Notes: generated by a model from the letters alone, not told the origin. Positions 14,936-26,300 are shown, numbered from the stretch's first letter. The stretch: 56,779 nucleotides of DNA from CBFGRV01 sp965651265 (GCA_965651265.1 CBFGRV010000022.1:1-56779), one strand, 5' to 3'. Numbers and translations are program-made.

Positions 14936-17713
14936 TCAATCAGCGACGATGATCTGGCGCGTGGCGGCCACGCCTCCCGCCTCGAGCCGAACGAAGTATA
15001 CGCCGGAGGCGAGCCGGCGACCGTCGAGCACGATTTCGTGGCGGCCGGCCGGACGCACATCGTCGATCATCTTGCTTACCGAACGTCCGAGTACGTCGTA
15101 TACGGCGAGGCGTATGGATGTCGGATGCGGCAAGTCGAAACTCAGTGAGATATCCCCTCCCGCGGGATTGGGATAGGGCGCGTGGAGCGCGAACTCGCCC
15201 GGCACGATCTCATCGTCCGTCGCCACGGAGGATTCGGTGAAGCCGAGATCGGACGCAATCCCGAGAAGCTCCGCATCGCTTCGCGCAGTGCTGGATACTC
15301 TGAGTTCATCGGCAATCCCGCCGGTATACGAGCCTGAGGCGGAATCGCTGTACCCGATCCAGGCGCGGAAGCTGGAGGTCTGCGTCTGGAGGAATACGCC
15401 ACCGCCCGGACGGCCGTCGAGGAATGTACCGTCGCGGTACACACGCAGGGAGTCGCCATCCCACGTCATCGCATAATAGTGCCATAGCGTGTCAATGGCG
15501 GCCTCGGCGAATGCCTCATCGACGGTCCAGAGGCAGCTTCCGGCGGCCGTTGTCTTGATGCTGAATCGAACGTCGTTCGATCGCGGCCCCAGCCACCAGC
15601 CGTTGCCACAGGAATGGTTGACGAGCTCCGGCACGCCGCCGCCATCTATGCTGCGTGCAATGTATTCGATCGTCCATGCGGTCGTGCCCTGCAAGGAATC
15701 GCGCACCACGTCGATGTCGATCCGATCGCTTTCGCCATCGAATCGACGAGCCCCGCAGAAGCGGCCCTCAGTAACCGTCGTCCCGTCATCGATGGCGTGA
15801 AGCTGGTTGTCCGATGCATCGAACGAGGTGCCGGCGAGCGGTTCATCGAATTTGTAAAGGGCCAACGTGTGCTCGTCGGGCTGAAGACCATCCGAACACG
15901 TCGTCACGGGAAGAAGCTGCGCCGTTACTTCCTGCGCGCCGTATACGACCTCGGCGACGAAGCCTTCAGGCGCTTCCACCTCATCGAATTCGCCCACCAC
16001 GGCGAGCGCCTGTACGATGGTGAAAACCTCATCACCTGTCGGTTCAAAGTCGTCCACGAGGACGAGGCGCAGCCGACCGCCCAAGTTCGCAATATTGGAT
16101 GCGACGAGAACATCGTGATCGACGCCGGCCTCCGTGCCACCGAGCTCGATCTCGAGCGCGCCGTCAGGTTGAGATGCCGGAAGATTCCCTTCGATATGGA
16201 GGGTGCCGATCGATAGTCCGGGCGCGATCGTGCCGTGGTTGAGGATAGTGGCTCCATCCGAGATCTGAAGCGCACCCGTGCCTATCAGGGATGCGGTCTC
16301 CGTGAAGGTGCGTTCGTGGAGATTGAAGTGAAGCCTCGCCCCTTCTTCGACAATCCAGGTGCCGGTATCGGTGCTTTCTTCCTGGTTGCGAACATAGAGT
16401 GTACCCGATTCGACGCGAACCTCACCGTCATTGTTGAACACGCCGAAGGGATGTGCGATCGTGGTTGCACCGCTCCCTGCTGATTTTCGGATGAGGCCGC
16501 TGTTGACGAAATCGAGGATGCCGTTCGTCCGCGTCAGAGACACATCGTTCTGTATATCAAAGACGGCGCCTTCGAGATTATTGAATGTTCCGCCCCTGTT
16601 CACGACCAGGCGTCCGGCACCGGTCCACGAGAAGGTGGATGAATTATTGTACGTGCCGCCGCCAAGGACCTTGTCTTCGTCGCCCTCGGCGGATACGCCG
16701 CCGCGGAAATTGAGCACGCCTCCGCCGAAACCGAGGCGACCGCCGGTCCAGGTGAGCAGGCCGTTGATATTCTTCATCGCTTCGCCACTCAAGTCACCCC
16801 CGGAAATCGTGACATCGGCAAGCTCGGTCGCCGTGTTCGTATCGATGAAGCGAAGAATGCCGGCGGAGACATGGACGGGACCGGAGAGCTCCCCTGCTCC
16901 CAGCTCCACCACACCACTGGTCACCAGGAGCGTACCTTCTCCGCTTACCGCAGAACCTTCGTCGAAATCATACTCAGCCTGATTGAACCGAAGCGTTGCG
17001 CCGGAGACTATCTCGAAGTCACCGTCTCCGCTCGCATTGAAGGAAGAGTTGGCATTGTTCAGCATGAGCGTACCGATCTCTACCCGGACGCTCCCCAGGT
17101 TGTGGAACCCACCGTAAGGATAGTTGAAGGCCGTGGTGCCGCTGCCCTCGGACTTTACGATCAGTCCATTATTCTCAATGTCCAGGGTACCGTTGGTCCT
17201 TGTTATCGTCGCATCGGTGCGGATATCGAATTCGGCATCGCTTCCGATCTCGAGCAGGGTTCCCCACATGACCACCAGATTGCCCGTCCCTTCCCAGATC
17301 ATACTACCCTCGACGAAGATGTCGCGCCCGCGCAACCCTTTGGTCTCATCTCCTGTGATGTGTAAGGTGGCATCCTGCGCGATGGTGAGGGCAGCGGTTT
17401 CGGCAAAGTTCCGTCCATCGAGATTGCCGGCGAACCAGTTGAATGTATCCGTCACGGTCAGATTCCCGTCGCCAGTGAGGGCGGCACCGCTGAAGTCCAC
17501 GGAAGCCACGGTCGTCTCTTGAGTCAACTCGGGGGTGCCGACTTCGACGATGGCAGTATCGATGGCACCCGGGATTCCGGCGGGCGACCAGTTATTCTCG
17601 ACAAACCAAGAGCCGGAGCCACCAGTCCAGGTATAGGTGGTCTGTGCGTTGGTCGTCGATACGCCGACAATGGAAAGCACCAGGAGGAGTGCAGCGGAGC
17701 GAATCGAATTCAT
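14936..17713 (-). CDS. Secreted repeat protein with LamG-like and type IX sorting domains
   Basis: A cell-surface or secreted protein of 925 residues. The start at 17713 gives the signal peptide MNSIRSAALLLVLSIVGVST, followed by TNAQ; upstream in-frame ATGs (17785, 17749) would bury it. The N-terminal half is a beta-solenoid-like region with an internal duplication: about 128-268 matches about 348-488 (TRTNGTLDIENNGLIVKS against TRTNGILDFVNSGLIRKS). A concanavalin/LamG-like domain follows at about 620-830 (LALYKFDEP, WTIEYIARS, IGYSDSASGSYTGGIADELR). The last 80 or so residues form a Por secretion sorting domain (PYPNPAGG, YDVLGRSV, LASGVYFVRL). Known biology: such tails direct export through the type IX system. 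Binding target unknown. Confidence 0.9.
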   Translation of the reverse strand: MNSIRSAALLLVLSIVGVSTTNAQTTYTWTGGSGSWFVENNWSPAGIPGAIDTAIVEVGTPELTQETTVASVDFSGAALTGDGNLTVTDTFNWFAGNLDGRNFAETAALTIAQDATLHITGDETKGLRGRDIFVEGSMIWEGTGNLVVMWGTLLEIGSDAEFDIRTDATITRTNGTLDIENNGLIVKSEGSGTTAFNYPYGGFHNLGSVRVEIGTLMLNNANSSFNASGDGDFEIVSGATLRFNQAEYDFDEGSAVSGEGTLLVTSGVVELGAGELSGPVHVSAGILRFIDTNTATELADVTISGGDLSGEAMKNINGLLTWTGGRLGFGGGVLNFRGGVSAEGDEDKVLGGGTYNNSSTFSWTGAGRLVVNRGGTFNNLEGAVFDIQNDVSLTRTNGILDFVNSGLIRKSAGSGATTIAHPFGVFNNDGEVRVESGTLYVRNQEESTDTGTWIVEEGARLHFNLHERTFTETASLIGTGALQISDGATILNHGTIAPGLSIGTLHIEGNLPASQPDGALEIELGGTEAGVDHDVLVASNIANLGGRLRLVLVDDFEPTGDEVFTIVQALAVVGEFDEVEAPEGFVAEVVYGAQEVTAQLLPVTTCSDGLQPDEHTLALYKFDEPLAGTSFDASDNQLHAIDDGTTVTEGRFCGARRFDGESDRIDIDVVRDSLQGTTAWTIEYIARSIDGGGVPELVNHSCGNGWWLGPRSNDVRFSIKTTAAGSCLWTVDEAFAEAAIDTLWHYYAMTWDGDSLRVYRDGTFLDGRPGGGVFLQTQTSSFRAWIGYSDSASGSYTGGIADELRVSSTARSDAELLGIASDLGFTESSVATDDEIVPGEFALHAPYPNPAGGDISLSFDLPHPTSIRLAVYDVLGRSVSKMIDDVRPAGRHEIVLDGRRLASGVYFVRLEAGGVAATRQIIVAD

Positions 17714-17844
17714 CGATGGCGGGGGTAGGGATGAAACGGACGATCTCATTCCTACTATTAGAAAAAATCGGATTCCAGGGATCATTCACGAACTCCCGCC
17801 CCTGAATCTATTCCCGATTCTCCTCCTGAATTCCCTATCGCCTG

Positions 17845-17912
17845 CAGGCCGGCCCGATTCAGTTCCGTCCGAGCTCAGGTCGGCCCAATTTCAGGCCGGC
17901 TCGAGACTTCAG
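17845..17912. repeat. Three degenerate CAGGCCGGC-type direct repeats
   Basis: Copies begin at 17845 (CAGGCCGGCCCGATTCAG), 17876 (CAGGTCGGCCCAATTTCAG) and 17892 (CAGGCCGGCTCGAGACTTC). The last overlaps the recD stop codon. They lie just downstream of recD; the role is unknown. Confidence 0.5.
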
Positions 17913-19738
17913 GGCAGCCTCTGCATCAGCCCCGTGATGCGGTCTTCCCGACGACCGGCAGCCTTTGCGAATACGTCCGCTTCGCCGATGATCGTCACGG
18001 ACCGGCGTGCCCGGGTGACCGCAGTGTAAAGCAGTTCTCGCGTGAGATGCTCGGCCTCGTTCTCCTCCGGCAAGATGAGGACTACATCATCGAACTCCGA
18101 GCCCTGACTCTTGTGGATGGTCATGGCCCAGGCCAGTTCATGCGACGGCAACCGGCTGTAGGGAATTTCGCGAATACCGTCCCCGTCGGGAAAGCATCCG
18201 ACGAACCGGTTGTCGCGGTTCCACAGAATGCCGACGTCACCATTGAAAAGGGAGACGTCGTAGTCGTTTCTGGTGATGAGGATGGGTTTGCCCTGGTATA
18301 GCCCCAAGCGGCCGTGGATTCCCTCCTCCGACAGCCAGCTTTCAAGCTCCTCATTGAGCGCTTCGATGCCGCTGGGGCCAACCCGGAGAGGGCTCAGCAC
18401 TCGGAGTCGACTGAGAGCATTCAGCGCTTCCCCGGGCAAGGACGCACTGGTTAGCGCCAGAGCCATATCGCGAACGGAACGCCTCACGATCGCTCGCTGG
18501 TCCTCCCGCGGCGCAAGGCGAAGATCGTCGTATTCACCTGAAGTCAGCACGCGCAGGGCATCATCCGGGCGTCCTTCCCGAAGCGCAGCGGCCAGATGTC
18601 CAATCCCCGATGCCGGGCCGAATCGATACCCTCGTTTCAGTGTGACGACGGCATCGGATGCGACTGATTGGGACGTTTCGACCGGCGGCAGCTCACGCAG
18701 GCCGATCGCTTCAAGAAAGCCTAATAGTTCAGGACTTTTGGATGTCCCCGCACCCCATGTACACAGTTCACCAAAGACATTTCCCGCGTCCACGCTCGGC
18801 AGCTGATCCGGATCACCAAGCAGGATGAGCCGCGTCTCGTCGTCCAGTGCCGCGAGCAGCGCCGTAAAGAGGTCGTGGTCGATCATCGAAGCCTCGTCAA
18901 CGATGACGACGTCCGCCTCGAGCTTCCGATTCTCATTGTATGCAAACGTGGCCCTTGAAGGGCGGTACCGCAGGAGCCTGTGGAGCGTTTCCGACGTCGT
19001 CGGGACTCGCTGCCTGACGTCAGCGTCTAGATCCAAACTCTCGAGTTGCTGTCGGATGCTTTCTGCCATGCGATTGGCGGCTTTGCCGGTTGGAGCCGCC
19101 AACCTTATCCGACAGGTAGAATCGGCCTGCATCAGGAGCGCCATGATCCGAGTCACCGTGGTGGTCTTGCCGGTTCCCGGTCCTCCTGCGATGCACAGGA
19201 AGCGGCTTCGCAACGCGGCGGCGGCCGCGACGGCCTGCCAGTTCACTTCTCTATCATTGTCGAGGTCGAATAGCCGCCGAAAGAGGGGTCGAATCGATCG
19301 CGGGTCCAGATCCAAAATCGGGCTCGTAAGGCGCCGCCGGATCGCCTCACTAATCCGGAGCTCGCCGTCAAAGAAGCGGCGAAAGAAGAGGAGATCTCCG
19401 TCAACGACCAGCGGGGTCAGATCCTGCGGAGAACCGATGAGACGACTTCGCCGGAGCACGTCAGAAATGCCTTCCGCCGTTGGAAGAGGAATTTCCAACT
19501 CGGCAAGCTCGGTCCTGGACTCATTCTGTTGCAGGCGCGCCAGATCGAGTGCCGTATGCCCATCGCGAACTCGCATGGACAGGATCATCACCAGGGCCTC
19601 CAGCGTGGGCGCGTGTTCGGGCTCGCGAGCCGATACCCAGTTCGCCAGCGCCAGGTCGAGCGCGTTCGGACCGTGTAACCGCTCCTCTGGAACCGGAGTT
19701 CGTTGGCCCACGCCTGCCACCTCAATCATAGCATTCAT
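17909..19738 (-). CDS. recD: Exodeoxyribonuclease V alpha subunit RecD
   Basis: The 5'-3' helicase subunit of RecBCD, here 609 residues. An N-terminal interaction domain (about 1-150) is followed by the SF1B helicase core: Walker A GGPGTGKTT at 185-193, Walker B VVIVDEASMID, motif III LLGDPDQLPSVDAGN, and late motifs AMTIHKSQGSEFDDVV and YTAVTRARR. The start at 19738 forms an ATGA overlap with the recB stop. A frame open back to 19984 lies inside recB and has no family resemblance. It is the last gene of the recC-recB-recD operon, and translational coupling is likely. Three degenerate GC-rich repeats lie at and after its stop. Confidence 0.95.
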   Translation of the reverse strand: MNAMIEVAGVGQRTPVPEERLHGPNALDLALANWVSAREPEHAPTLEALVMILSMRVRDGHTALDLARLQQNESRTELAELEIPLPTAEGISDVLRRSRLIGSPQDLTPLVVDGDLLFFRRFFDGELRISEAIRRRLTSPILDLDPRSIRPLFRRLFDLDNDREVNWQAVAAAAALRSRFLCIAGGPGTGKTTTVTRIMALLMQADSTCRIRLAAPTGKAANRMAESIRQQLESLDLDADVRQRVPTTSETLHRLLRYRPSRATFAYNENRKLEADVVIVDEASMIDHDLFTALLAALDDETRLILLGDPDQLPSVDAGNVFGELCTWGAGTSKSPELLGFLEAIGLRELPPVETSQSVASDAVVTLKRGYRFGPASGIGHLAAALREGRPDDALRVLTSGEYDDLRLAPREDQRAIVRRSVRDMALALTSASLPGEALNALSRLRVLSPLRVGPSGIEALNEELESWLSEEGIHGRLGLYQGKPILITRNDYDVSLFNGDVGILWNRDNRFVGCFPDGDGIREIPYSRLPSHELAWAMTIHKSQGSEFDDVVLILPEENEAEHLTRELLYTAVTRARRSVTIIGEADVFAKAAGRREDRITGLMQRLP

Positions 19739-22700
19739 GCCGGAATCGGCGTTAGCATCTCCTCCATCGCCAGTATGAGGGCTCGCGGAGGGCGCATCAT
19801 GTAGAAGCCGCGATCCGTCGAACCATCGACGCCTCGTAGGAACACGACGCCGGCTCCTCCGACATGTCGATCGTAATCGTAATCCGGCATTCGCGTTTGC
19901 AGATACCGGTGAAGACCAAGTGCATAGATGAGAAGCTGAAGGATGTAGTGGCGATCCAGCGCGGCCTCCTGCAGCTTCTTCCACTCGTAGTCCTCGAGGC
20001 GCGGCCCCAAATTCGTAGACTTCCAGTCGAGCACGAACCAGCGCTGTCGATGCTCGAAGGCAAAGTCGGCGACACCTGTAAGATAGCCCTCGAGAGTCCC
20101 CTGCTCGAGCTTGTGGAGGTGTTGCGGATAGCGTTCCGATATGGGCTCAGGGGCGTATCGAGCGATCGCGGATGCAATGGCCCCTGGAGAGATGTCACGA
20201 ATGGGTACCATGAAACTCCACTCTCGCATCGTGCGATTCGGCTCGAGCGACGAAAGAGTGGCGCCGGCGAGGGGTAGCGGAGTCCGACAAAGCCGCTCGA
20301 GCAATTCCATGACTTCCCGAACGGGATTGTAGTCGGGACCCCCTCGATGAACATCAGGCGCATCGAGTCCGAACGCCTTGAGTTTACGTTCTATCAGCTG
20401 CCTGACGTTGTGCTTCGTGCCGTTGTCGGGCCCTCCCATCCCTCTCAGATCGGCCTCTTCAATGATCTCGTGAAGACAGCTTCCGGCAATTCTGCCGGAC
20501 GCGAATGCGAGAATGCCCTCCAGTGCATCACTACGCTCGATCTCGAATAGAGGCTCATGAGGCTCACCCGCAGCGATCTGCGAGTACGAGGTGATGGACC
20601 AGGGGATCAGGTTTCGACGACCGACTTCGGACAACTCTCGGGGTTCGAGCCGCCGGGGAATTGCCGCCGCCGGTCGCGCTTCGGGTCCAACGATAGGCAT
20701 TTCCACCATGGTCATAACGTCGGAATGTGCAGAGACCAGCTTTTCGAGCTCTTCACCAATGTCATCGCCATGCTTCTCCGACGCCTCGATTGCGGCCCCC
20801 GCGCGCTCCCCGAGATCTTTCAGCGTAGCGAAGCGGTGTCCAAACAATAGATACGCCGGAGCCGAGGCCTCACTCTGGGAAACATTTCCCCAGACGACAT
20901 AGCATCTATGAACGGCGCGGGTGAGGGCCACATAGGCAAGGCGAAGATCTTCGGCCAGGCGCTCGGCGTCGTCTAGCCGCATCCTCCGGTCCAAATCCTC
21001 GGAACCCATGTCGTAGATGATCTCATCGCCGTCATGGACCAAGACGCATGGCTTCTCGCCTCGAAAGCCTCTCTTATTAAGCCACTTGTGCATCGGCTCC
21101 TTTGCGGACCACAAGGAGGGGGCAATCACGATGTCGTACTCGAGCCCCTTGCTCTTGTGTATCGTTACGACTTGAACGGCCTCTTCGTCTGTCTCGAGGC
21201 GGAGCTCCGCCATCTCGGGGTCGCGATTCACTCGCATTTTTCGAGCACGCAGCCATTGTATCAGCTCCGTGGGACCGCGATCGTGTCGGCTCTCCTCCTC
21301 GTGCAAGAGCTCCAGAACGTGTCGTACGTTCGTCATTCGGCGCTCCCCGTCGATGAGGGCGAGGAGTCGAGAGGTCACCGCTTGCTCTTCGGTGAATAGA
21401 GAAAGTGCCTGGGCGACTCCCCCGCGTTGCCAGAGTGACTGGTAGCGAAACAGACTATCGCGAATCTGTTCGATCTTCTCCTCATCCTGCCGAAACGCCA
21501 TGATCATCGCCGCATCGAATCCCCAAAGGTTCGTAGCCAGCGCATTACAAACCGTCTTCATATCTGACGGCCTGTGTATCGCTCGAAGGATGTGCTCGAT
21601 CTCGGCCATCTCGCTGGAACGCCAGATGTCACCGCTCTTGCTGACTACGGCAGGAATTCCAGCCTCTCGCAGAGCGTCCTGAATAGACACCCCCTCGCGA
21701 TTTTCTCGTACGAGAACGGCAATGTTGGATGCTGAGACCGGGCGTCCATCGATGGTCACGCCGCTGCGCAACAGATGCTTCACTCCGGCCACCACTCCCT
21801 TGACGATTCTGGTTCTGGCCTCTCCTTTCCTCCAGCGGTTTCTCTCGTCAGGCGCCGGGAGCATCCACCAGACCAAAGGTGGAAGGCCGTCGTTTAGCTC
21901 CGCCTTGCCGTCAGCCTTTCCGGCCGAGGCCACTTCCTCGAAGGGCACATCGTCTAACAGAAACGGGTGGCGCGCCGCGCTGAAAAGCGCGTTCACTGCC
22001 CGGACGAGGTCTGTTGAGCTGCGCCAATTGGTATCCAGGCGGTAGCGAGATGCGTCGCCCCCCTGCCTTTCGGCATCGCGCTTTGCCCTCAAATAGGCGT
22101 GTAGATCTGCTCCCCGGAACGAATAGATTGCCTGCTTCGGGTCGCCGACGAATACGAGAGGTCGATTCGCAAACGCCGTTCGAAATATTCGATACTGCAG
22201 TGGATCCGTGTCCTGGAATTCGTCGATGAGGGCATGTGTCCATCGATTGCGGATGGACGTGATCAACTGATCCCTCATCTCCGACCCCTCCTCGAGGGCG
22301 TCCGCGACCAACTGGAGGAGATCGTCGAAGGTGAGAACGCCCGCACGTCGCTTGAGGTCATCGAACGTCTCGCGAACCTCTTTCAGGAAGGAGCCGCGAA
22401 AGCTCTGTCTGGCCGCTTCATGGGCATCGTGAACGCGTTGGCATAAATGGAAGAACGGTTCGCCTCCGATGGCCGCCTTCAGATGAGGTCGAGTATTGCT
22501 GTAGGCGTTCTCCTCGAGTGATGATGTACGGAGTCGTGATACTTCGTTCATGCACCCGTGCGGTGCACTGGGAAGATGTTCATCCAATACGGACAAGATG
22601 AGGCCGACATCCCTGTCTCCTTTGATGCCGACACCTTTCTTCCATCGGATAGCGCGGAGCAGAAATCCAACGTTCTCTCGACGTTCCGGCCAGAGCTCAC

Positions 22701-23361
22701 ACAATTCGTCAGCGGCGGCCTTCAATTCCTTCAACGCATCCTGCAATGGCGGCACCTCTGGCGCGAGCCGCGTCGCGGGATATCTATGAAACGCAAAGTA
22801 GTCCGCTCGCAGCTCTTCATCGGAAAGATTTGACGCGATCAGAGCGGTCCATTCATCCTCATAGGAATGAATCGAAAGAAAGTCGGCGACCGCGCGGTCA
22901 AATAAATCTGGCGCGTCTTCGACGAATTCGGGCTCGAAAGGAGCGCCACTCTCGAACGCCGACTGCTGCAACACCCGTTGGCAGAATCCGTGGATGGTGT
23001 AGACGGACGCCTCGTCTACCTCCAGCAATGCAGCCCGCAAACGGCTCAATCCAGCCGCACGCGCCTGCGCGTCTTGACCGAAGCGTTCGAGGAACATGCG
23101 GGCGTCCTGGCTGGCAAGGTCAGGTTGCTGAAACCCTATCCACACGTCGCGAAGGCGGGTTCGGATGCGCGTCTTGAGCTCGTCTGTGGCGGCATTGGTG
23201 AAGGTGACGACCAGAATTTTGGAGAGCTCGACGCCTTCGAGGATGAGCCGCACCACCACGCCCGTCAGGGCGTACGTCTTCCCGGTCCCGGCACTGGCCT
23301 CGATCAGTGTCGGACCAGCAGGCAGGGGAGTCCGGACGATGTCAAACGAGGGTGTGCTCAT
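19735..23361 (-). CDS. recB: Exodeoxyribonuclease V beta subunit RecB
   Basis: The 3'-5' helicase and nuclease subunit of RecBCD for double-strand-break repair and degradation of linear DNA, 1208 residues. Walker A ASAGTGKT is at 22-29, followed by VVTFTNAATDELKTRIR. Other UvrD-type motifs are ALIDEFQDTDPLQYRIF, VGDPKQAIYSFRGADL, VVTIHKSKGLEYDIVI and RLAYVALTRAVHRCY. The C-terminal PD-(D/E)XK nuclease is marked by RWFVLDWKSTNLG, with the Asp and Lys of the active site in DWKS. It overlaps recC and recD by 4 bases each (ATGA). Length and motif set match a complete, active RecB. Confidence 0.95.
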   Translation of the reverse strand: MSTPSFDIVRTPLPAGPTLIEASAGTGKTYALTGVVVRLILEGVELSKILVVTFTNAATDELKTRIRTRLRDVWIGFQQPDLASQDARMFLERFGQDAQARAAGLSRLRAALLEVDEASVYTIHGFCQRVLQQSAFESGAPFEPEFVEDAPDLFDRAVADFLSIHSYEDEWTALIASNLSDEELRADYFAFHRYPATRLAPEVPPLQDALKELKAAADELCELWPERRENVGFLLRAIRWKKGVGIKGDRDVGLILSVLDEHLPSAPHGCMNEVSRLRTSSLEENAYSNTRPHLKAAIGGEPFFHLCQRVHDAHEAARQSFRGSFLKEVRETFDDLKRRAGVLTFDDLLQLVADALEEGSEMRDQLITSIRNRWTHALIDEFQDTDPLQYRIFRTAFANRPLVFVGDPKQAIYSFRGADLHAYLRAKRDAERQGGDASRYRLDTNWRSSTDLVRAVNALFSAARHPFLLDDVPFEEVASAGKADGKAELNDGLPPLVWWMLPAPDERNRWRKGEARTRIVKGVVAGVKHLLRSGVTIDGRPVSASNIAVLVRENREGVSIQDALREAGIPAVVSKSGDIWRSSEMAEIEHILRAIHRPSDMKTVCNALATNLWGFDAAMIMAFRQDEEKIEQIRDSLFRYQSLWQRGGVAQALSLFTEEQAVTSRLLALIDGERRMTNVRHVLELLHEEESRHDRGPTELIQWLRARKMRVNRDPEMAELRLETDEEAVQVVTIHKSKGLEYDIVIAPSLWSAKEPMHKWLNKRGFRGEKPCVLVHDGDEIIYDMGSEDLDRRMRLDDAERLAEDLRLAYVALTRAVHRCYVVWGNVSQSEASAPAYLLFGHRFATLKDLGERAGAAIEASEKHGDDIGEELEKLVSAHSDVMTMVEMPIVGPEARPAAAIPRRLEPRELSEVGRRNLIPWSITSYSQIAAGEPHEPLFEIERSDALEGILAFASGRIAGSCLHEIIEEADLRGMGGPDNGTKHNVRQLIERKLKAFGLDAPDVHRGGPDYNPVREVMELLERLCRTPLPLAGATLSSLEPNRTMREWSFMVPIRDISPGAIASAIARYAPEPISERYPQHLHKLEQGTLEGYLTGVADFAFEHRQRWFVLDWKSTNLGPRLEDYEWKKLQEAALDRHYILQLLIYALGLHRYLQTRMPDYDYDRHVGGAGVVFLRGVDGSTDRGFYMMRPPRALILAMEEMLTPIPA

Positions 23362-26300
23362 TTTTCAAAATGCTTCATGATCGGGCCCCAAAACGCCAGC
23401 GCTTCTCGCTCAAATTCCTCTCGCATATCGCGGATAGGATGATGATGTCTATTCAAAAGCACGATGTAGACGTCGGCGCCGTCGTTGGATTGGAAATCAT
23501 CCGCATCCCCCTTCTGCCAACCGTCATAGGTGGAGATGGCGCCTCTCCACCCACCACGGTTTGCAAAGTCCCAGGAGCTCTCGGGGAAGAGTAGCTTTGG
23601 TTGCCGTGCCATCTCAAAATAGCCTTCCACGAGCGTTGTCAGATGCTGGAGAGGATCGTCCACCATCTTGATGTGTTGCTGTTCGAGGGTGCTGATGATC
23701 TTCGTCGGTCTCGCCCTTCCCGATGCAGCGAGAGCGAGATGGCCGATCCACGCTCGGATGCGATCCTTGGGCTTGATCGAAGAGGAAGGGCGGAAGTAGA
23801 GAGCGGCCGAATCGGTTACGTGCTCGATGCGGCCGACCAGACGTCGTCCGGCTATGCCGAGATCAACCTCAATCGGATGATGATCACCATAGGCTTCGAC
23901 CTCCTGCCTGATCGTCTCTAGCCGACGTCGCTGCTCGGAGTAGAATATGCGACCCAGCTTTCCTGAAGGGAGACTCCCCTCCAGGCGCAAAATTTCCTGA
24001 ATCCGCTCCTCGGTTTCACCGTCCAGAAGCAACCTGAGGATTCGATCACAGATCTTGTAGCGGTGTAGACCCTGCACGTTGAGCGGCTCGAGGTCCTCGA
24101 CCGTTAGATCCTGGAGTCTCAGGTTCAGCCCCAGCTTTTCGCAGAAGAACCTGCTCGGGTTACTCCATGCCGCGACCAGGTCATTCAATCGGATGGGGCT
24201 ATCGTCGTCTTCCTCAATATTCAGGGTCGTCGACACGAACGGGCCGATCGATTTCGGCCTGGAGTCACGTTGGATGCAGTTCGCGTCTTCGTAGCTGAAC
24301 AGTCGCGGATCAGACCCATCGAAATACTGGGGACTGAATGGTTGGAGAGGATGTCGAACGACGAAATGATGGCGTACGGCGTGCTCGTCGGCAGCGGCAT
24401 CCGTGTCGCCTGTTGTAAATGTGGTCACACAAGCATTCAGCAGGGCGTCGAGCACCACAGATGGCGCCCTCTCCGAATTGTCCTTTTGTGAACGACCGTT
24501 ATATGTGAGGATCAATCGATCCTGGGCGGCCAGTAGAAGATCAAGGAAGGACTGCTTGTCGACGCGTCGTGGATCCGGGTCGCCTTGCCGGCGGCCCGAA
24601 GCAATCAGGTCGAAATCCGGCGCTGCTGCGCCTCTGGGAAATACGTCATCGTTCAGTCCGATACAGGCGATAACGCGTGCGGGGACGTGCCGCAACCTTT
24701 CGATCTCCGCCACGGTGATTTTGCCGGAGAGCAGCCGTCCACGGCCCTCGAATCGGCCAAGTACGTCTGCCAGATAGCTGCGCAAGCTTGCGAAATCGCA
24801 AATCAGCCCGGGCGTATGCGCCGCCATCTCCCGAAATTCGCTGAGGAGATGATCCTCTGCCATCTCCTCTTCTTCACTCTGCGCGAATAAGAATTGCCCG
24901 ACCAGCTTTTCGAGCCATGTGCGCCACTCGTTTAGTGATCGCTCGCGTGGCGCATCCGATGCTGCAGCAGACAGCCGCTGTATCCAGAGGGCGAATCTGC
25001 CCAGAACCGACGCACGATCGAGCGTCGCTTCTCCGTATGGGAGAACGCCGTCTATCGGGGTGTCGCTAGGCCCCACCAGCAGGCCCATCAGGAGTCTATT
25101 CAGACCAAAACTCCAGGTGTTGAGGTGGTCGGCGGGGAGTCCGTACTCCTGTCGATGCCTTCCGTCGATACCCCATCGGATGTTCGTCGCACGAATCCAC
25201 TCTCGAATCACTTCTACATCGTCGGCATCAAGTTGCGCCGCTCGGCCGATGGCGGGCTCAGAAAGCAGTTCCAGAACCGCGCCGGAGGTGATCCTGGATT
25301 CGAGCAACTTTATCAGCGACACGAAGCTCGCGAGATAGCGTGTCCCTTCCTGCCGCGGGTCACGCGCAATATCCACCGGCAAACGCTTGTCCTGTGTCGC
25401 CGAAAACACGGCCGCCACCAGCGACGCGTATCGCTCCAGATCCGGGACAGCAATGAGAACATCGGATGGACGGAGTCCCTCGATGGTGTCGAATGCATCC
25501 AGGAGCTGATCTCGGAGTACCTCGACCTCGCGCATAGGCGAGTGACAATCATGAACGCGAAGAGATGCGTCGTCTGTCGCAACGAGCACGCGTTCCGCAC
25601 GGTCTACGTCGCGTCCTTCCCGAATCGCCCATTGAATAACGGCAAGCGCGGAGTCTCTGGCTTCGGCCGTTCGCGACGGCACGCTCTCGATCCTCAAATT
25701 CCCAAGATGCCGGCTTCGGAGTGCGGCGGCTTCTCGCTCATCTTCTCCGAGTACCCGACTGAGAGAATGCTCCGATCGATCGAGCACCACATACCAGGTG
25801 ATTTCGGTGTGTCGTGACAGAGCATCCAGGAATGCCAGATACATCGGCGGCACGACCGTTTCGCCGAAAATGGTGATTCGTTCAGGAATCGCACCCACGT
25901 CGCCATGCGCGACTCGTTCAATGAGGCTGCGGATAAGAGAAGGCCTGTCCTGAAATCCAACGTTGTCCTTACAGGCGATTTCTCGCCACAACCAGGCCTG
26001 CCATGTATCGTGGCCATTGCCCGAGGTGCCGTTCCGCCAGCGTTCCAGGTGATCCGGGCGATACGTCTGGTACGAATCGAACAAGACTGCCAGCCGGCGA
26101 GCCAGCGGCATGGCCGCGCCGCCGGAATGCTGGAGGTAGGCGCGGAGCGGAGCAACCCGGGCATCCGCGGCGGGCAGGGATCGGAGTATGGAATAGATCT
26201 GCCACGTAAGGGATTTGCGATCTACCTCTGACGGGTCGACCGCTAGATTCTTTCGAATGAGCGCATCTGCATATTCGCGGATAGTCGGCATGTACAGGCT

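Noticed and set aside
18825..19778. Plus-strand frame opposite recD
   Set aside because: The product is Ser/Arg-rich low-complexity sequence typical of a shadow frame; recD has all helicase motifs.
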